This document shows positions 1 through 11,842 of a stretch of DNA of 64,000 nt, one piece after another (position 1 is the stretch's first letter; every line of letters starts with the position of its first letter). Below the pieces are notes generated by a model. The model searched no databases and was not told the DNA's origin. It saw only the letters and a program-made list of their open reading frames with translations. The stretch comes from Argentina anserina. Its lineage: Eukaryota > Streptophyta > Magnoliopsida > Rosales > Rosaceae. The translations under genes were made by a program, and so were the position numbers. The stretch lies in assembly GCF_933775445.1 (NCBI RefSeq), contig NC_065875.1, forward strand, positions 7,949,001 through 8,013,000. Direction: 5' to 3'.

Positions 1-2356
1 GGCTATGTGGAATTTCAGAAATGTTATAGATGTTATGATCCCGTCACAGACACAATCTATACGTCCCTTGATGTCTCATTCCGAGAGTTAGAACCATATT
101 TTTCTAATAGAGTATCAGAGTGTTCCCTTCAAGGGAAGAGAATTAATGAAGGAAATTCTTGGCATTTATTCGAATTTGAAGAATTTGAAGAAATAGAAGC
201 ACTAGAACAAAGGTTTGGCATGGGTGACACAGAAGCAACAAAGCGTACTGAACCTGAAACTGCACCTATAATTAATATAGAAGTATTTGAACCACAAACT
301 GGACCTACTGGGTCCCACGTAGCTGGTAACGACGCATCGCGTTGTAGATGAGCCGCTCTCTAACACACAAGCCGAGCCACAACCAACTGAAGATGCACAT
401 ACACATAAAGATGCATGTGAGTCGAGCCACATAAGAGTCGCTGAGCCAAGCCAACAAGAAGATTTGAGTCGTGTCATCTCTCTTTCTCCTTCAAGTGATG
501 GTTGTGACATTGGAAGTGATCAACAAGTGTCTGAAGGAGCGGTCCCCACATCAAATGATCTCTCTACAGTACAATCTTCCGATTTTCCTCCTACACCACA
601 AAGTGAAGAATCTGCATGTGTTCCTCAGGTACCTTTAAGTTCAGCAGTTCTTCGGGTGTAGATGATATTGAACTTAGAAAATCACATAAGATTACCAAGG
701 GTATTCCTAGAAAGCACTATGAAGCAGATATCAAAGCTAAAACAAAATATCGAATAGCGAATTAAATGTCGAACTATAGGTTGTCGGAGTCACATGCTCA
801 TGTTGTTGATCAATTATCCATTGTATATATTCCTAGTACTGTACATGATGCATTAATAGATCCTAAGTGGAAACAAGCAATGAATGAAGAACTTGAAGCA
901 CTGTAGAAAACCTCAACTTGGGAGGTTGTGACTAAGCCAACTGGAAAGAAGACTGTTGAATGTCGTTGGGTGTTTACAATACAACTGAAAGCTGATGGAA
1001 GCATTGATAGGTACAAAGCAAGATTGGTTGCCAAAGGATACACCTAGCGTTATGGAGTTGACTATGAAGAGACGTTTGCCCCTGTAGCAAAAATTAATAC
1101 TGTCAGAATTCTGATCTCACTTGCAGCAGGTAGAGACTGGTCACTTCGCCAATTTGATGTGAAGAATGCATTCCTCAATAGAAACTTAGAATAAGTATAT
1201 ATGGACATGCCGCCAGGAGTCAAACATGAGCCTTGTGATGTTGGCAAAGTTTGTAAATTGAAGAAGTCGTTATATGGCCTGAAGCAGTCTCCTAGAGCGT
1301 GGTTTGGGAAATTTTCTAAAGCAATGAAGGTGTTTGGCTACAGACATAGCAACTCTGATCATACTTTATTCATTAAGCGTAATCAGGGTGAGATCACTGC
1401 TTTGATACTATATGTGGATGATATGGTTGTCAAAGGAAATGATCCGAAAGAGATGGAGGCTTTCACATAATTATCTCTCAAAGGAGTTTGAGATGAAGGA
1501 TCTCGGATAGTTGAAGTATTTTCTTGGAATTGAAGTGGCAAGATCGAAGAAGGGAATTTCTTTATCTCAACGTAAGTATGTACGTGATTTGTTAGCTGAG
1601 ACTGGGATGCTTAATTGTAGGCCTGCTGAGACACCGATTGAGATGAATCACAACCTCGACATCTATCCTGATCAAACTCCAACATATAAAGGAAGGTATC
1701 AACGTCTTGTAGGGAGACTTATTTATCTTTCTCATACTAGACCTGATATTGCTTATGCTGTGAGTATGGTTAGTCAATTAATATTGTCCAAGTGAAGAGC
1801 ATATGGATGCAGTGTATCGCATACTAAGGTATCTCAAGAAGGCACCTAGGAAAGGTTTGTTGTTTGAAAAGAAGAGCGAATTAGAAGTTGTGGGATACAC
1901 ATATGCCGATTGGGTTGGTGATAAGACTGACTGACGATCTACATTCGGATATTTCACTTTTATTGGAGGAAATCTAGTTACATGGCGTAGTAAGAAACAA
2001 AAGGTTGTTGCTAGATTAAGTGCTGAAGCAGAATTTCGAAGTATGGCTCATGGAGTGTGTGAATTATTATAGATACGAAATGTGTTAAATGACATAGGTA
2101 TCAAACTCAAGAAACCTATGGACCTATATTGTGATAACACATCAACGATTGAAATTGCTCATAATCCAGTTCAGCATGACCAGACTAAACATGTGGAGGT
2201 TGATCAGTTCTTTATCAAAGGAAACTTGGACATGAAAGTCATCAAATTTTCTTTTGTGTATACGGAGGATTAATTGACTGATGTTCTTACAAAATGAGTA
2301 TCTAGGAAAGTATTTGACGATTGAATTGACAAGTTGGGCATGATCGACATCTATGC
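1..2356 (+). pseudogene. Ty1/copia polyprotein remnant (integrase end, reverse transcriptase, RNase H)
   Basis: This is the C-terminal half of a Ty1/copia polyprotein that enters from outside the window. Near 980-1420 the translation carries typical copia RT blocks ([41 protein letters not shown]) and the catalytic YVDDM at about 1411-1425. The RNase H part follows with KKQKVVARLSAEAEF and DNTSTIEIAHNP near 2000-2170. The frame is broken by several stop codons (for example near 904, 1047, 1192 and 1468) and by frameshifts after 1470 and near 1795, so no functional protein can be made. The 5' LTR, gag and protease lie outside. The element's 3' end reappears at 6131-6555, beyond an inserted gypsy fragment. 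The domain assignment rests on motifs I can read; only the exact copia lineage is open. Confidence 0.93.
2101..2356 (+). repeat. 256-bp direct repeat, left copy
   Basis: This stretch of copia RNase H sequence recurs at 6131-6386 with a constant offset of 4030 and a single mismatch that I can find (G at 2323, C at 6353). The two copies flank the minus-strand gypsy fragment 2357-6129. At 256 bp it is far longer than the 5-bp target duplication an integrase makes. Confidence 0.95.
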
Positions 2357-3933
2357 TTGTCATGCCGAGTTTTATAGCGTTGTTGAGAGCGTTTCAATTG
2401 AGCTTCCACTTCTGAATGAATTTTTGAAACTCGTTCGAGGAATTTTTGTGCTCGAACATGTTGCTCTTCTTCTTTTCCATTCAATGGCTTGTCACCTATA
2501 GTGAACGCCATATCAAAAGGACTTTGAGGTAAGTAACCTAAACATACCTCAAATGGAGACTTCATCGTGGAGCCATGAATTGCTCGATTAAAAGCAAACT
2601 GCAAATAAGGGAGACTTTCATCCCAAGTTTTTGGGTGTTTGGAGTTATAACCCCGTAGTAAATGGACCATAGTTCGGTTAACGACTTCAGTTTGTCCATC
2701 AGTTTGTGGGTGAAAAGCAGTACTTCGTTTCAATCTGGTATCCATCATTCCCCATAAAGACCTCCAAAAATGGCTTAAGAATCGACTATCTCTGTCTGAT
2801 ATAATCGATGTTGGGAGACCAAAATGTTTCCAAACATGCTCGAAAAATAGCTTAGCTGCTCCTTCGCCAGTTACAGTCTTCTTGCATGGAATGAGTATCA
2901 CCATCTTACTAAAACGATCCACGATTACAAACAAATAATCTTTCCCCGACTTGGTCTTAGGAAATCCTCCAAGAAAGTCCATTGAGATGCTCTCCCAAGG
3001 TCGGCTAGGTACCGGTAGTGGAAGATACAACCCTAACTTCCTGTTAGAAGGCTTTGATGTGTTACATAAAACACAACCTCTTATGTATCTTGAAACATCA
3101 ATGTGCATCCTTGGCCAATAGACATATCGACGAAGATTCAATAAAGTCTTCTCTACTCCAAAATGTCCTGCTACTTTGGAAGTATGAGCTTCTTGAATCC
3201 ACTGCAGCCTGTCACCATCTTCTGGTATGCACAATTGGCTTCCTTTGTACATTAGCCCATCTTTCAGTTGAAACTCACATTTCTTCCCGTTCAACCGTAG
3301 TTGACTCGCTTGCAGAACCTTCATAACTTCATCAATATGACGAAGATGGTCCTCCCATGTGACGTTGTAGATTAGTATGTCATCTAGATAAACAATGACA
3401 AAGTTATCGATGAAAGGACGAAGTACTTCATTCATTAACCGCATGAAGGTTGCTGGAGCATTACATAGTCCGAATGGCATCACCAACCACTCAAACAATC
3501 CTTGCTTTGTCTTAAAAGCAGTTTTCCAAGTGTCTTCTTCATGGATGCGTACTTGGTGATAACCAGATTTGAGATCTAATTTGGTGAAATAATGAGCACC
3601 ATGCAATTGATCTAGAAGATCATCAATCCTCGGTAGTGGATACCGATTCTTAATGGTAATCTTATTGAGTGCTCTATAGTCCACACACATGCGCCAACCT
3701 CCATCTTTCTTGGGTACAAGGAGCACTGGTGAACCACAAGGTGAGCAACTAGGCTTGATAACTCCTTGTTCAAGAAGTTCTTGTACTTGCTTCTTGATTT
3801 CTTCACTCTCCGTCAGAGAAGTACGATATAAACTCAAGTTTGGCAGAGGTGAATCTCCTACCAACTGGATATCATGCTCTATAGCTCTCCGCGGTGGTAA
3901 TCCCTGTACATCTTGAAAAAGTATCTTGAAATC
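2357..3933 (-). pseudogene. Ty3/gypsy RT-integrase remnant, RNase H deleted
   Basis: In the same frame as the gag-protease, just past the TAG stop, are RT blocks (GVIKPSCSPCGSPVLLVPKKDGG, here in part; MCVDYRALNKITIKNRYPLPR; VIVYLDDILIY near 3371-3400). Around 3268 the RT passes directly from LNGKKCEFQ to LKDGLMYKGSQLC, which is the start of the integrase zinc-binding region. The RT tail and all of RNase H are missing, yet the frame is kept. The integrase still shows HHCC residues (C-x2-C at GCVLCNTSK), MDFLGGF, ISDRDSRFL and DGQTEVVNR, so the three acidic DDE residues are present. The frame is truncated at 2357. Confidence 0.88.
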
Positions 3934-5634
3934 CTATTGTAATTTTCCAATATCAGAATATTGTGAAGGTGTTAGGCTTACTGCTGACAAAGTAACAACA
4001 TTAATATGTTGTTCTTGTGGTCGAATCATCAATAAAACAAACCGCCCACAAGAGTTAACTAATCTTTTGGCTTGGTTAACTGTCAATAAAGTGTTTGTAG
4101 ATTGTGGCTTACAAGCGTTGATGTGGAACTCTTTTCCATCCTTCACCATACGATACTTGCGAAGCCTTCTATAGTGAATTGCATCACGGTCCCAAAGATA
4201 CGGACTACCCAATATAACTTGGCATACGTCCAGCGGAACCACCTCGCATGTCACTTCATCGATATACCGATTAGTGATTGCAAATTTGAAGGTACATTGT
4301 TTTGTAATTTGCATGTCAATGTCCTTCTGAATCCACCCTAGTGGGTAAGGCTTAGGATGAGGCATTGTTTCTAAGCCTACCTTCCTTACTAGAGCTTCTG
4401 AAATCAGATTCTTTTGACTTCCCGGATCGACAATTGCTTGTACAACACTTTGTTTCACTTGAATGTTTAAATGAAACAACTCTTCACGGTTGTAGGCATC
4501 TGCAACTTCTGTTGGTGAAGTCATTAAGGCAAGTGTTGTGTCAGGTTGCTTCAACTCTGGAAGCTCTTCTGCCTGTTGCACAGTCAATGTGGCCTTCCTG
4601 TCATTCCTTCCCTGGTTATTCCTCTGGTTCTTGGGTTTTAACTCAGGATGAAGTATCCAGCACCTGTCTGTGACATGTTTACTGGTACGACAGTGTTCAC
4701 AGTAGTTCTTCTGTTTTGGTCCATCATTGATCTGCTTGCCTTTATTCTTCCAATCAGATTTGTTTGCAGTTGTTTGTTTGTCGTCCTTCCTGTCAAGCCT
4801 TTTGGATTTGGCCTCAATGGCAATGGCCTTGCTTGTAGCTTCTTCAATTGATTCTACGGAAAACAATTTTAGTTCTTTCCGTATGTAATCGGCAAGACCT
4901 CCGATGTATTTCATGAAGACTTCATAATCGTCAACATCTATATCCAACACCAAAGCTTGGTTGTGGAACTCAGAGGTATAGTCTTGTACCGATTGACCAA
5001 ATTTCTGATTGAAGTGCTGCCATCTGTACCATCTTTCTTCTTCATATCCAACAGGATAAAATTGTTTTCTCCATAACTTCTTGAACCTACTCCATGTCAA
5101 TTCCGCAACGTTGTACCGTTTTCGGTATGACTTCCACCATGTAACAGCATGGCTTGAGAGTTTCAAGCTTGCAAATTGGATCTTTTCAACATTAGAATAT
5201 TTATGTATGGTAAAATATGTTTCTAATGTGTCTATCCAATTATCCAGTTTGTCTGCATCCATAACACCGTTAAATGTAGGAATTTCTACCTTAAAATCAA
5301 TTTTTAAGGCACTTACAGGATTCTTCTGATTTCCTGTATCCCCGGCGATATTTTCACCTGTGTCTTCCTCTTCTTCACTGTCATCTTCAACCTTTCTTTT
5401 GGAAGGCGATGCATGTGGAAGTTTAGAGGCTTTCAAATTTTCCACAAGCTCATAAATTGATGCAGATAACAATTCCACCTGTCGTTCAAGATTGGTGATA
5501 CGTTCACCTTCACCATCTAATTTTAGAACTTCCCCTGTCATTGTTCCTCTCTTTATCCTTGGCTTTCGATGAACGAGCAAAGGACCTACAAGTTCTTCTT
5601 TAGAAGTTCTACGTCGGCTGCGAGTTAGGACCAT
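3934..5634 (-). pseudogene. Ty3/gypsy gag-protease reading frame
   Basis: This open frame of 566 codons starts with MVLTRSRRRTSKEEL, 30 bases downstream of the primer binding site. The central gag part (about residues 105-290) is followed by a CCHC zinc knuckle, CEHCRTSKHVTDRC (C-x2-C-x4-H-x4-C). An aspartic protease segment follows with AIVDPGSQKNLIS, where the usual D-T/S-G triad reads D-P-G-S. The frame ends at TAG (3934-3936). The pol part continues in the same frame straight after it, so this looks like one gag-pol frame cut by a single stop, plausibly from a CAG codon. The altered protease triad and the truncated pol argue that it is dead. Confidence 0.85.
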
Positions 5635-5663
5635 AAACCACCTTTACCCCGTTTTGATCTGGG

Positions 5664-5675
5664 GCTCTGATACCA
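5664..5675 (-). other. Primer binding site (initiator tRNA-Met type)
   Basis: The minus strand reads TGGTATCAGAGC, the classical plant LTR-retrotransposon site complementary to the 3' end of initiator tRNA-Met. It lies 2 bases inside the LTR end at 5678, which fixes the orientation and the LTR boundary. Confidence 0.93.
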
Positions 5676-5677
5676 CG

Positions 5678-6129
5678 TGATCCAAAACTTCTAGGAGATA
5701 GAACTTTCGTAGGAAATAGAAGTGTCGCTACTTCTCTTGGAAGTGGACTTCTTAATACAAGAGGATAATTAATTAATAGACGGGAGAAAGAAGAAGATTG
5801 AAGCTGATTAAGAAACTGATTCTAATTCCTTTCAATTCATTACAATCTGTTTGTTTATATAGAAAACAGATTTCCTTAAATAGAAACTAAAAATAACAAA
5901 TGAATTATAAACCATAAAAGATAAATGGTTTACATTCTTCAATGAATGTAAACCTTTAACTTTTATCGGTTTAAAACTGAATGTTTTAAAAGCGTAAAAA
6001 TTTTAATGGTTATAATTAATTAGATAATATAATAAATTTAATATTATATTATCTTTTATAATTAATTAAATAATATAGTATAATATATTAATTATATTAT
6101 ACTATCATGCGTAAGATCCTCTTGGATCA
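5678..6129 (-). repeat. 5' LTR of the gypsy fragment
   Basis: The 452-bp LTR starts TGATCCAA and ends TTGGATCA on the plus strand, giving an 8-bp perfect inverted terminus. It is AT-rich, especially 5880-6110. The partner LTR is absent because the element is truncated at 2357. Confidence 0.85.
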
Positions 6130-6130
6130 A

Positions 6131-6386
6131 TCAAACTCAAGAAACCTATGGACCTATATTGTGATAACACATCAACGATTGAAATTGCTCATAATCCAGT
6201 TCAGCATGACCAGACTAAACATGTGGAGGTTGATCAGTTCTTTATCAAAGGAAACTTGGACATGAAAGTCATCAAATTTTCTTTTGTGTATACGGAGGAT
6301 TAATTGACTGATGTTCTTACAAAATGAGTATCTAGGAAAGTATTTGACGATTCAATTGACAAGTTGGGCATGATCGACATCTATGC
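6131..6386 (+). repeat. 256-bp direct repeat, right copy (copia RNase H end)
   Basis: This is the second copy of 2101-2356. It contains the same DNTSTIEIAHNP coding stretch and runs on into the copia polypurine tract and 3' LTR, so it is the copy that is contiguous with the true 3' end of the copia element. Confidence 0.95.
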
Positions 6387-6390
6387 ACCA

Positions 6391-6555
6391 ACTTGAGCGG
6401 GAGTGTAAAATATTATGTAAATATTTACATTCCTTATATGTATAGATTTCTTATCAGGATAATACTTGTACATCTATATATACCTCCTCTATTGGAGAAG
6501 AATACATTAAGCATTAAACCCCATATTAAACCATTATTTTCTACTGTGTATTTTG
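6391..6555 (+). repeat. Copia polypurine tract and 3' LTR (3' limit uncertain)
   Basis: ACTTGAGCGGGAG (6391-6403) matches the usual copia polypurine tract, and the LTR begins immediately after it with TGTAAAATATTATG at 6404. A TATA-like stretch (CTATATATACC) lies near 6472. I could not identify a clear CA terminus, so the right limit of about 6555 is a guess. Confidence 0.65.
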
Positions 6556-7193
6556 TGTTTCTTCGATTATTCGTCTTCCTGCAAGCCCCTCTCCGTATTT
6601 GCCGCCACCTCCCTCATGGCCTCATCCTCACCCAGCCACCTCTCACTGCTTTCGACTTCGACCTGACTATCCAGATCCAACCATCTTCCTGACCCAATTA
6701 CGCATATTTAGTCTCTCTCTCCTGAAAACTGCGAAGATGTAAGAATTCGTTGTGGCCCAAACATAGATTATATAATTACTGAAATCTATTAGACCTCACT
6801 CACGAGTTTTCCGCCGAATTGGAGTTTGATCTCAAACGATCGGAAAGTAGCTCCACGTGTTGAAAGGAACGGCTGGGATCACCTGTGTATCTACACGGCT
6901 CGTGTATTGAATAAGTTTCGCTGATGACATACTTTGAAGATAATTTGAACAACATATATAGTATAGTTCTTCAACCATTTTATACATGCCACTGGCAACC
7001 AGGTATGCTACTTTGATCATGGGGATTTTGCAATTCAATCCGAAAGTAATGTGCTATCTGCAGTTCTACTTACCTTCAACTTTAAATCATTTACACTACC
7101 TACACTGATATGATTCTGATATATTTTATTTAGAATGTGGATGATACCAAACATGGTGAGATTAATGATTTTTTCTTGTATTTTAGGCCTTCC
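6556..7193. other. Stretch without a recognisable gene
   Basis: The first part (6570-6700) is C-rich. The rest is ordinary AT-rich DNA with no open frame I can connect to a protein. It ends at a TTTTAG acceptor-like site in front of the receptor pseudogene, so part of it may be old intron sequence of that gene. Confidence 0.4.
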
Positions 7194-7605
7194 CACGAGG
7201 CTCCCCTCTTGTTGCTTACGTTTCAAGGGCAATCTTTAATGTGACTCAAGATCATGAGAAAATGGAACAACTGCAACGAAATATTTCTCAGAGGAATCCA
7301 AATGTCAAGATTCGAGTTCCAGATTATCTTCAGAAAATTCAAGTCTAAGCGTGCACATCTTTGCAAGCCTTTTCATCATCACAGCAGTCATCTCATTTTC
7401 TTCATGCTCAATGTATACACTTTCCAAGTTCCTCAATAAACAGTGCGCTGCATTGAATTCCATTCATCCAGAAGACAGCTCACTGTTGTCAAAAATATCG
7501 AAGCATTTTCATCAAAACAAACAAATTGATCAACAGATAACTGTTTCTTCTGCAAAAATGCTAGTGGTGGTGACCAAGCATTATACGAAAGAGACTCGGA
7601 AATGA
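7194..7605 (+). pseudogene. Glutamate-receptor-like (GLR) 3'-end pseudogene
   Basis: After an acceptor-like TTTTAG the frame reads AFPRGSPLVAYVSRAIFNVT, which matches the plant GLR block downstream of the ligand-binding S2 region (FPxGSPLVxDxSRAIL). A stop at 7347 interrupts it. In another frame, from about 7349, follows LSVHIFASLFIITAVIS, the last transmembrane segment, and a short cytoplasmic tail. In the family these parts form the ion-channel C-terminus. Here one frameshift separates the S2 block from the membrane segment, and no upstream exons (ligand-binding domain, pore) are visible in 6556-7193. I read it as a truncated pseudogene, probably of a clade-2-like GLR, broken or displaced when the neighbouring copia element inserted. 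A partial gene whose other exons lie elsewhere cannot be excluded. Confidence 0.62.
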
Positions 7606-7913
7606 AGAGGATTGAAGTGGAGCAGACGAGGAATAGGGAGGGCCAGGAAGTGAGCCTGGCTCTTAACAAGGATGAACTTGATAAATTACTGAGGGTGGCT
7701 GTGCAGGAGATCATAGCAATCGAGATGGACAAAAGGCCATACAGAGGGCTGGGTTGTTACCTTCGGGGCCTTCATTGGCTGCACTCCTCACTCCTCAGCA
7801 TGGCAGGCGAGACAAACAGAAGTACATCACAGGAGGCAAACCAGATGAATGAAGTAAATGTATCAAACTGTCTTACTGCAGCTACTGTTGATAATGATAA
7901 TGATTATATGTAG
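7602..7913 (+). other. Unrecognised 103-codon open frame behind the GLR fragment
   Basis: The frame opens with MKRIEVEQTRNREGQE and has a charged, helix-prone first half (ALNKDELDKLLRVAVQEI) and a tail rich in N and D. It overlaps the end of the GLR frame by 4 bases. I recognise no family. It could be a further decayed exon of a gene once present here or a chance frame. Confidence 0.2.
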
Positions 7914-9294
7914 TCATCTTGGTAATTTTATTTTATTGGATTGAATGGCTAATTAGCATACAATCAAACACATAGTAGAGAAGATGTATATGCTTACTGT
8001 AAATGCACCATTGGGGAGGTTATAGCATGTTTACATAGCAGACTACAATTTCTATTATCATTATCATCATCATCATCATCATCATCATCAAGCTAAGTGT
8101 GTATAACCTAGATGATCCAATATCCAAGATCCAATATCCAAGAACAAAAAAATCAATATCCAAGCTGAATGTTTTATGGGTAAATCTAATTTGTGGATCG
8201 ATGCCTTAAACTCCCCAAAACCAAATGAATTTTTTCCTACTTCAAATGAAAAGGCGCAGGACACATTGCAAGGGTAACCAGGAGATTCAAAGTGCTCCAA
8301 AATACAAGACTAATGTATCAAAGAATCCAAACTCTTTGGAATCGAATTGACATCAATGTAGCAAAGACAGTTTTAGGAATCCTCTTTTTTAATAGTCACT
8401 GATCTGCCAGTGAGTTGAGTTGGTCATTCAGAATAATTGACATGTTGAAATCATATGGCATGATTAGCGTAGGATAAATTGTTGCCTCTACTGAAATATA
8501 TAACACAAGTATAATCTATCGACCAATCAAGAAAAAGTACAAGCAATATACTGTATTGTGTCAATGAATGTTAACCAATGGTTTCTTATTTGAATTTTAG
8601 ATTGGAACTTAATTTAGACACATTTACAGTAAAATCACCATGAATGTAGGCCTCAGAGGTTCGTGTGATTCGCAATTCGACATTACAAAGCCTTTGTAGC
8701 CGTTGAGCTCGGGCGTGCGGAACTGCTTGCAATCAAGTTCTACTTGCTAGTTGCGGTTGCTAAATCTCAACACTCGTCTGTCTACTCCCTCGGAAATTCC
8801 TAACAATGGAATTTCTGGCTAACGGAGCAATGGTTCAGGTACCGTATAACCAGCCAGTACGGCCAGCCAGACCAATTCGGGTGACTGCACAAAACAGCTA
8901 CACAGGTCTTAGCTAACGTCCACTTGGACATTTGGCAGAAAGAAAATGGAAAAAGAAGGCAACACCACTATTAATCCCGCTTGACATCGTATACACATTA
9001 CATCACTGCCAGTTTTTCTGGAAATGTCATTTAAGCTAGTTATTAGTTATTACATCCACAGATCCACTCATCCTCGGCGAACTAATACATCAGTAAAACA
9101 GTACCTAGCTAAATAGAGGTCTGGAAAATACAATTGAGATTTTAACTAACCAATGAATTTGGTAACAAACCAATGATTTGATACCAGGACTTAACAGGCA
9201 TATAGATACAATTTACAGGCACTTGGGTGATGTATTCTCTTCACATCACAGCCATTCGAAACACTAGTGATAAAATACAAATAGCACCCAAGAA
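7914..9294. other. Downstream flank and probable 3' UTR of the diacylglycerol kinase gene
   Basis: No coding sequence is recognised. The part next to 9295 should include the kinase 3' UTR (minus strand), but I cannot place its poly(A) site. A trinucleotide (ATC)n microsatellite lies at about 8061-8091. Confidence 0.4.
8061..8091. repeat. (ATC)n microsatellite
   Basis: There are about ten near-perfect ATC/TCA units in a row, a typical length-polymorphic simple repeat. Confidence 0.9.
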
Positions 9295-11801
9295 TTAGTC
9301 TCCACTGATCATTGGTGATTGAAAAGGAACCCTCTTGATTTCAACTAGCGTTGAAAACTCCTCATCCATTGGCTGCTTCCATGGTTCCCCATCCATCTGC
9401 ATATATGCATTTTTCCATTCCCCACCTCTAACTTCCAACCGAATTGCAGCAGCCTAAATGACCGGAAAAATTGTAGAAACCAACAAGTGCCAATGGAAAC
9501 ATATCAAATCACGAGGCATGCATTTACAGAGGGCAGGCACTTTGAACAAATAAACAGAAAAAACTAAACACAATGTTCCAGTTTGAGAGTCCTAAAATTT
9601 TGAGGCCGTATCTAAAGAATTAATTCAATATCTTGATGAAAAAGTATTGGGAAACATGGCCCTTAAATTCACTGGTAAATATACTATTTATTGTTCGAAC
9701 TTATCCCCCATCTCCACCAATAAGAGTAGATAGACAACATTTTCACTTAAAGAAAAAAAAGAGGACAACAATTTCACTGCAGTTACGGGGTACATTCTAC
9801 TGAACTATTGATCCCTGACCTACTATGTAATATTGAAGCAAGAAATGTTCTACAAGCAAGCTTAATGGGTCTACCATGCTACCATGAGCAATCAACCAGA
9901 GCAAAACACACACACACGCGCGCACATCATTCTAAAGTTAGATTTTGCATCAAAAAACATATAAATATCTGCTATAACCAATATTTTAAAAGGCCTTTTG
10001 TTTGATATAACCTAATGGCATGTCAACTACTGTTGCTGTACCTGAGCAATATGTTTGGCAGATATGAGTTCAACCATAACAAATGATGCATGCCATCCTT
10101 GTTTCAAACCAAAAATTTCTAGCAGACCATCATCAGCATGTGCCTCCACGAACCCTTTCTGAACAATTAAATGTAAGTGAACCACTATTAATGCTTGATT
10201 TCGCATTGCTCTTGTATGCAGAATATCATAACATACTAAATGAAAGCAGTGATTGGCTTGATTGCATTATCATGAAACTTCCTTGTATACTGATTGAAAG
10301 TTATGAAATATGGTATCATGACAAAGTATGTAAACATCAAATGACCCCTAGGAAAGGGGAAAAAAAGACGAACAAGAAAAAATAAAGCTGCAACTGATCA
10401 TGGAAAACAAAGTATGTGTGCCAACACCCTAATCCCACACAACAAAACTTATTCTGCAAACTACTTTTATGCTACACCACATACTTTCCCTAAACACTTA
10501 TCATACCTTTTCCAAGTAGTCAGGCTTCAAATTACCCCATGGATTTCTTCCGCTCCCATAGTTATGAAGATTCAAAGCAACAATAGCCCTAACACTGAAT
10601 AAAAACAACACAACAATATAAGCGATCAGAAAGAAATATTGAGAAATTGAAAGACTGAAAGGACTGAAAGATTGAAAATGATCGAAAGAAAGAAAGACTG
10701 AAAGAAGGGAAGAAGGAAAGAACTGCACCTTGACGGCACTGGAATCTGCTCCCATTCTGAACAATTAACCTTTTTAACATGCATCCTTAGAATATTCTTT
10801 AGACCCCTAAAACCAGATAAATAATTGCATACACATCAAAAAAGGAACAGAGAGAGAGAACCAGTCTTTGAAACAAACAAAGCTAATCAATTCGCAAGCT
10901 GATCTGATTACTAAAACCAAATACAGTACAGCCCATAGGACTCCAAGTTTACACCAAGAAACAATCACCCAACTAAAAGTAAAAAGATAAGGCAATCATT
11001 CAATGACAGCACACAACACTTCATAAACACAACTTTTATTTATATTGTACATTTTTAATGGGTATTAGGTTCACACATCACAATGAAATATATCTCATGT
11101 TTTAGTTACCTTAATATGGAAATATAAAACCAAACGACTTTAAGCCTTGACACCAAAAAACCTACAGAATGAATTTTTCTCAACCAGGGCCAATGCCATA
11201 TGCACTAGAAGTTATGTCTACTTGGAAGTTCAAATATTCTAGTTCAAACAACAAAAGTGAGGTTTGCAAAAGTGGGTAAGAATAACTTGTGTCTAATTAC
11301 TGATAACCTCACATTTATAGTTGTTCGTTAAACTCAATAAGAAACAGATATAGAAGGTCCTTTATGCACGAGTTTAGACAATAGCAACTCTCATGTATAA
11401 TAGTATATTAGAAAAGGCAAAATACAATTACAGGCAGATCTAAACATCCTACTAAATCAAAAGGCTGTATTGGGGGTACAAAGCAGATTAACAAGGACAG
11501 CAACATGAAATCGAATTACTTCAATTTGAAGATATCAAACATGAAACCGTAAACATGGACCACTTGTCTGCGGGTAAAATGGCTTCAAAAAATCACTCTC
11601 TAACTTAATGACCTCACATTTTAAAATTTACAATTTGAATATTTTAATGTGAAAGGGAAGTTATATTGTATTGTGGTATGGATCAGAAAGGGCACAAGAT
11701 AATTAGGAAGCTAGCTCCAAAAAATTAAATCTTACGAAATCAACATAATATATACGGGACGGTACAGAGCTGAAAGACGAGGAGAGAGTAACATCAAAGT
11801 T

Positions 11802-11842
<41 letters not shown>

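Larger units (their letters stand above)
2357..6129 (-). mobile_element. Truncated Ty3/gypsy LTR retrotransposon inserted in the copia element
   Basis: Read on the minus strand the order is LTR (6129-5678), tRNA-Met primer site (5675-5664), gag, protease, RT and integrase. It stops abruptly at 2357 inside the integrase C-terminal region. No second LTR is present, so the element is 3'-truncated. The left end abuts copia sequence in antisense, so the last integrase codons run on into copia DNA. The right end is the exact LTR terminus. An internal deletion has removed the RNase H domain. It cannot move by itself. Confidence 0.9.
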
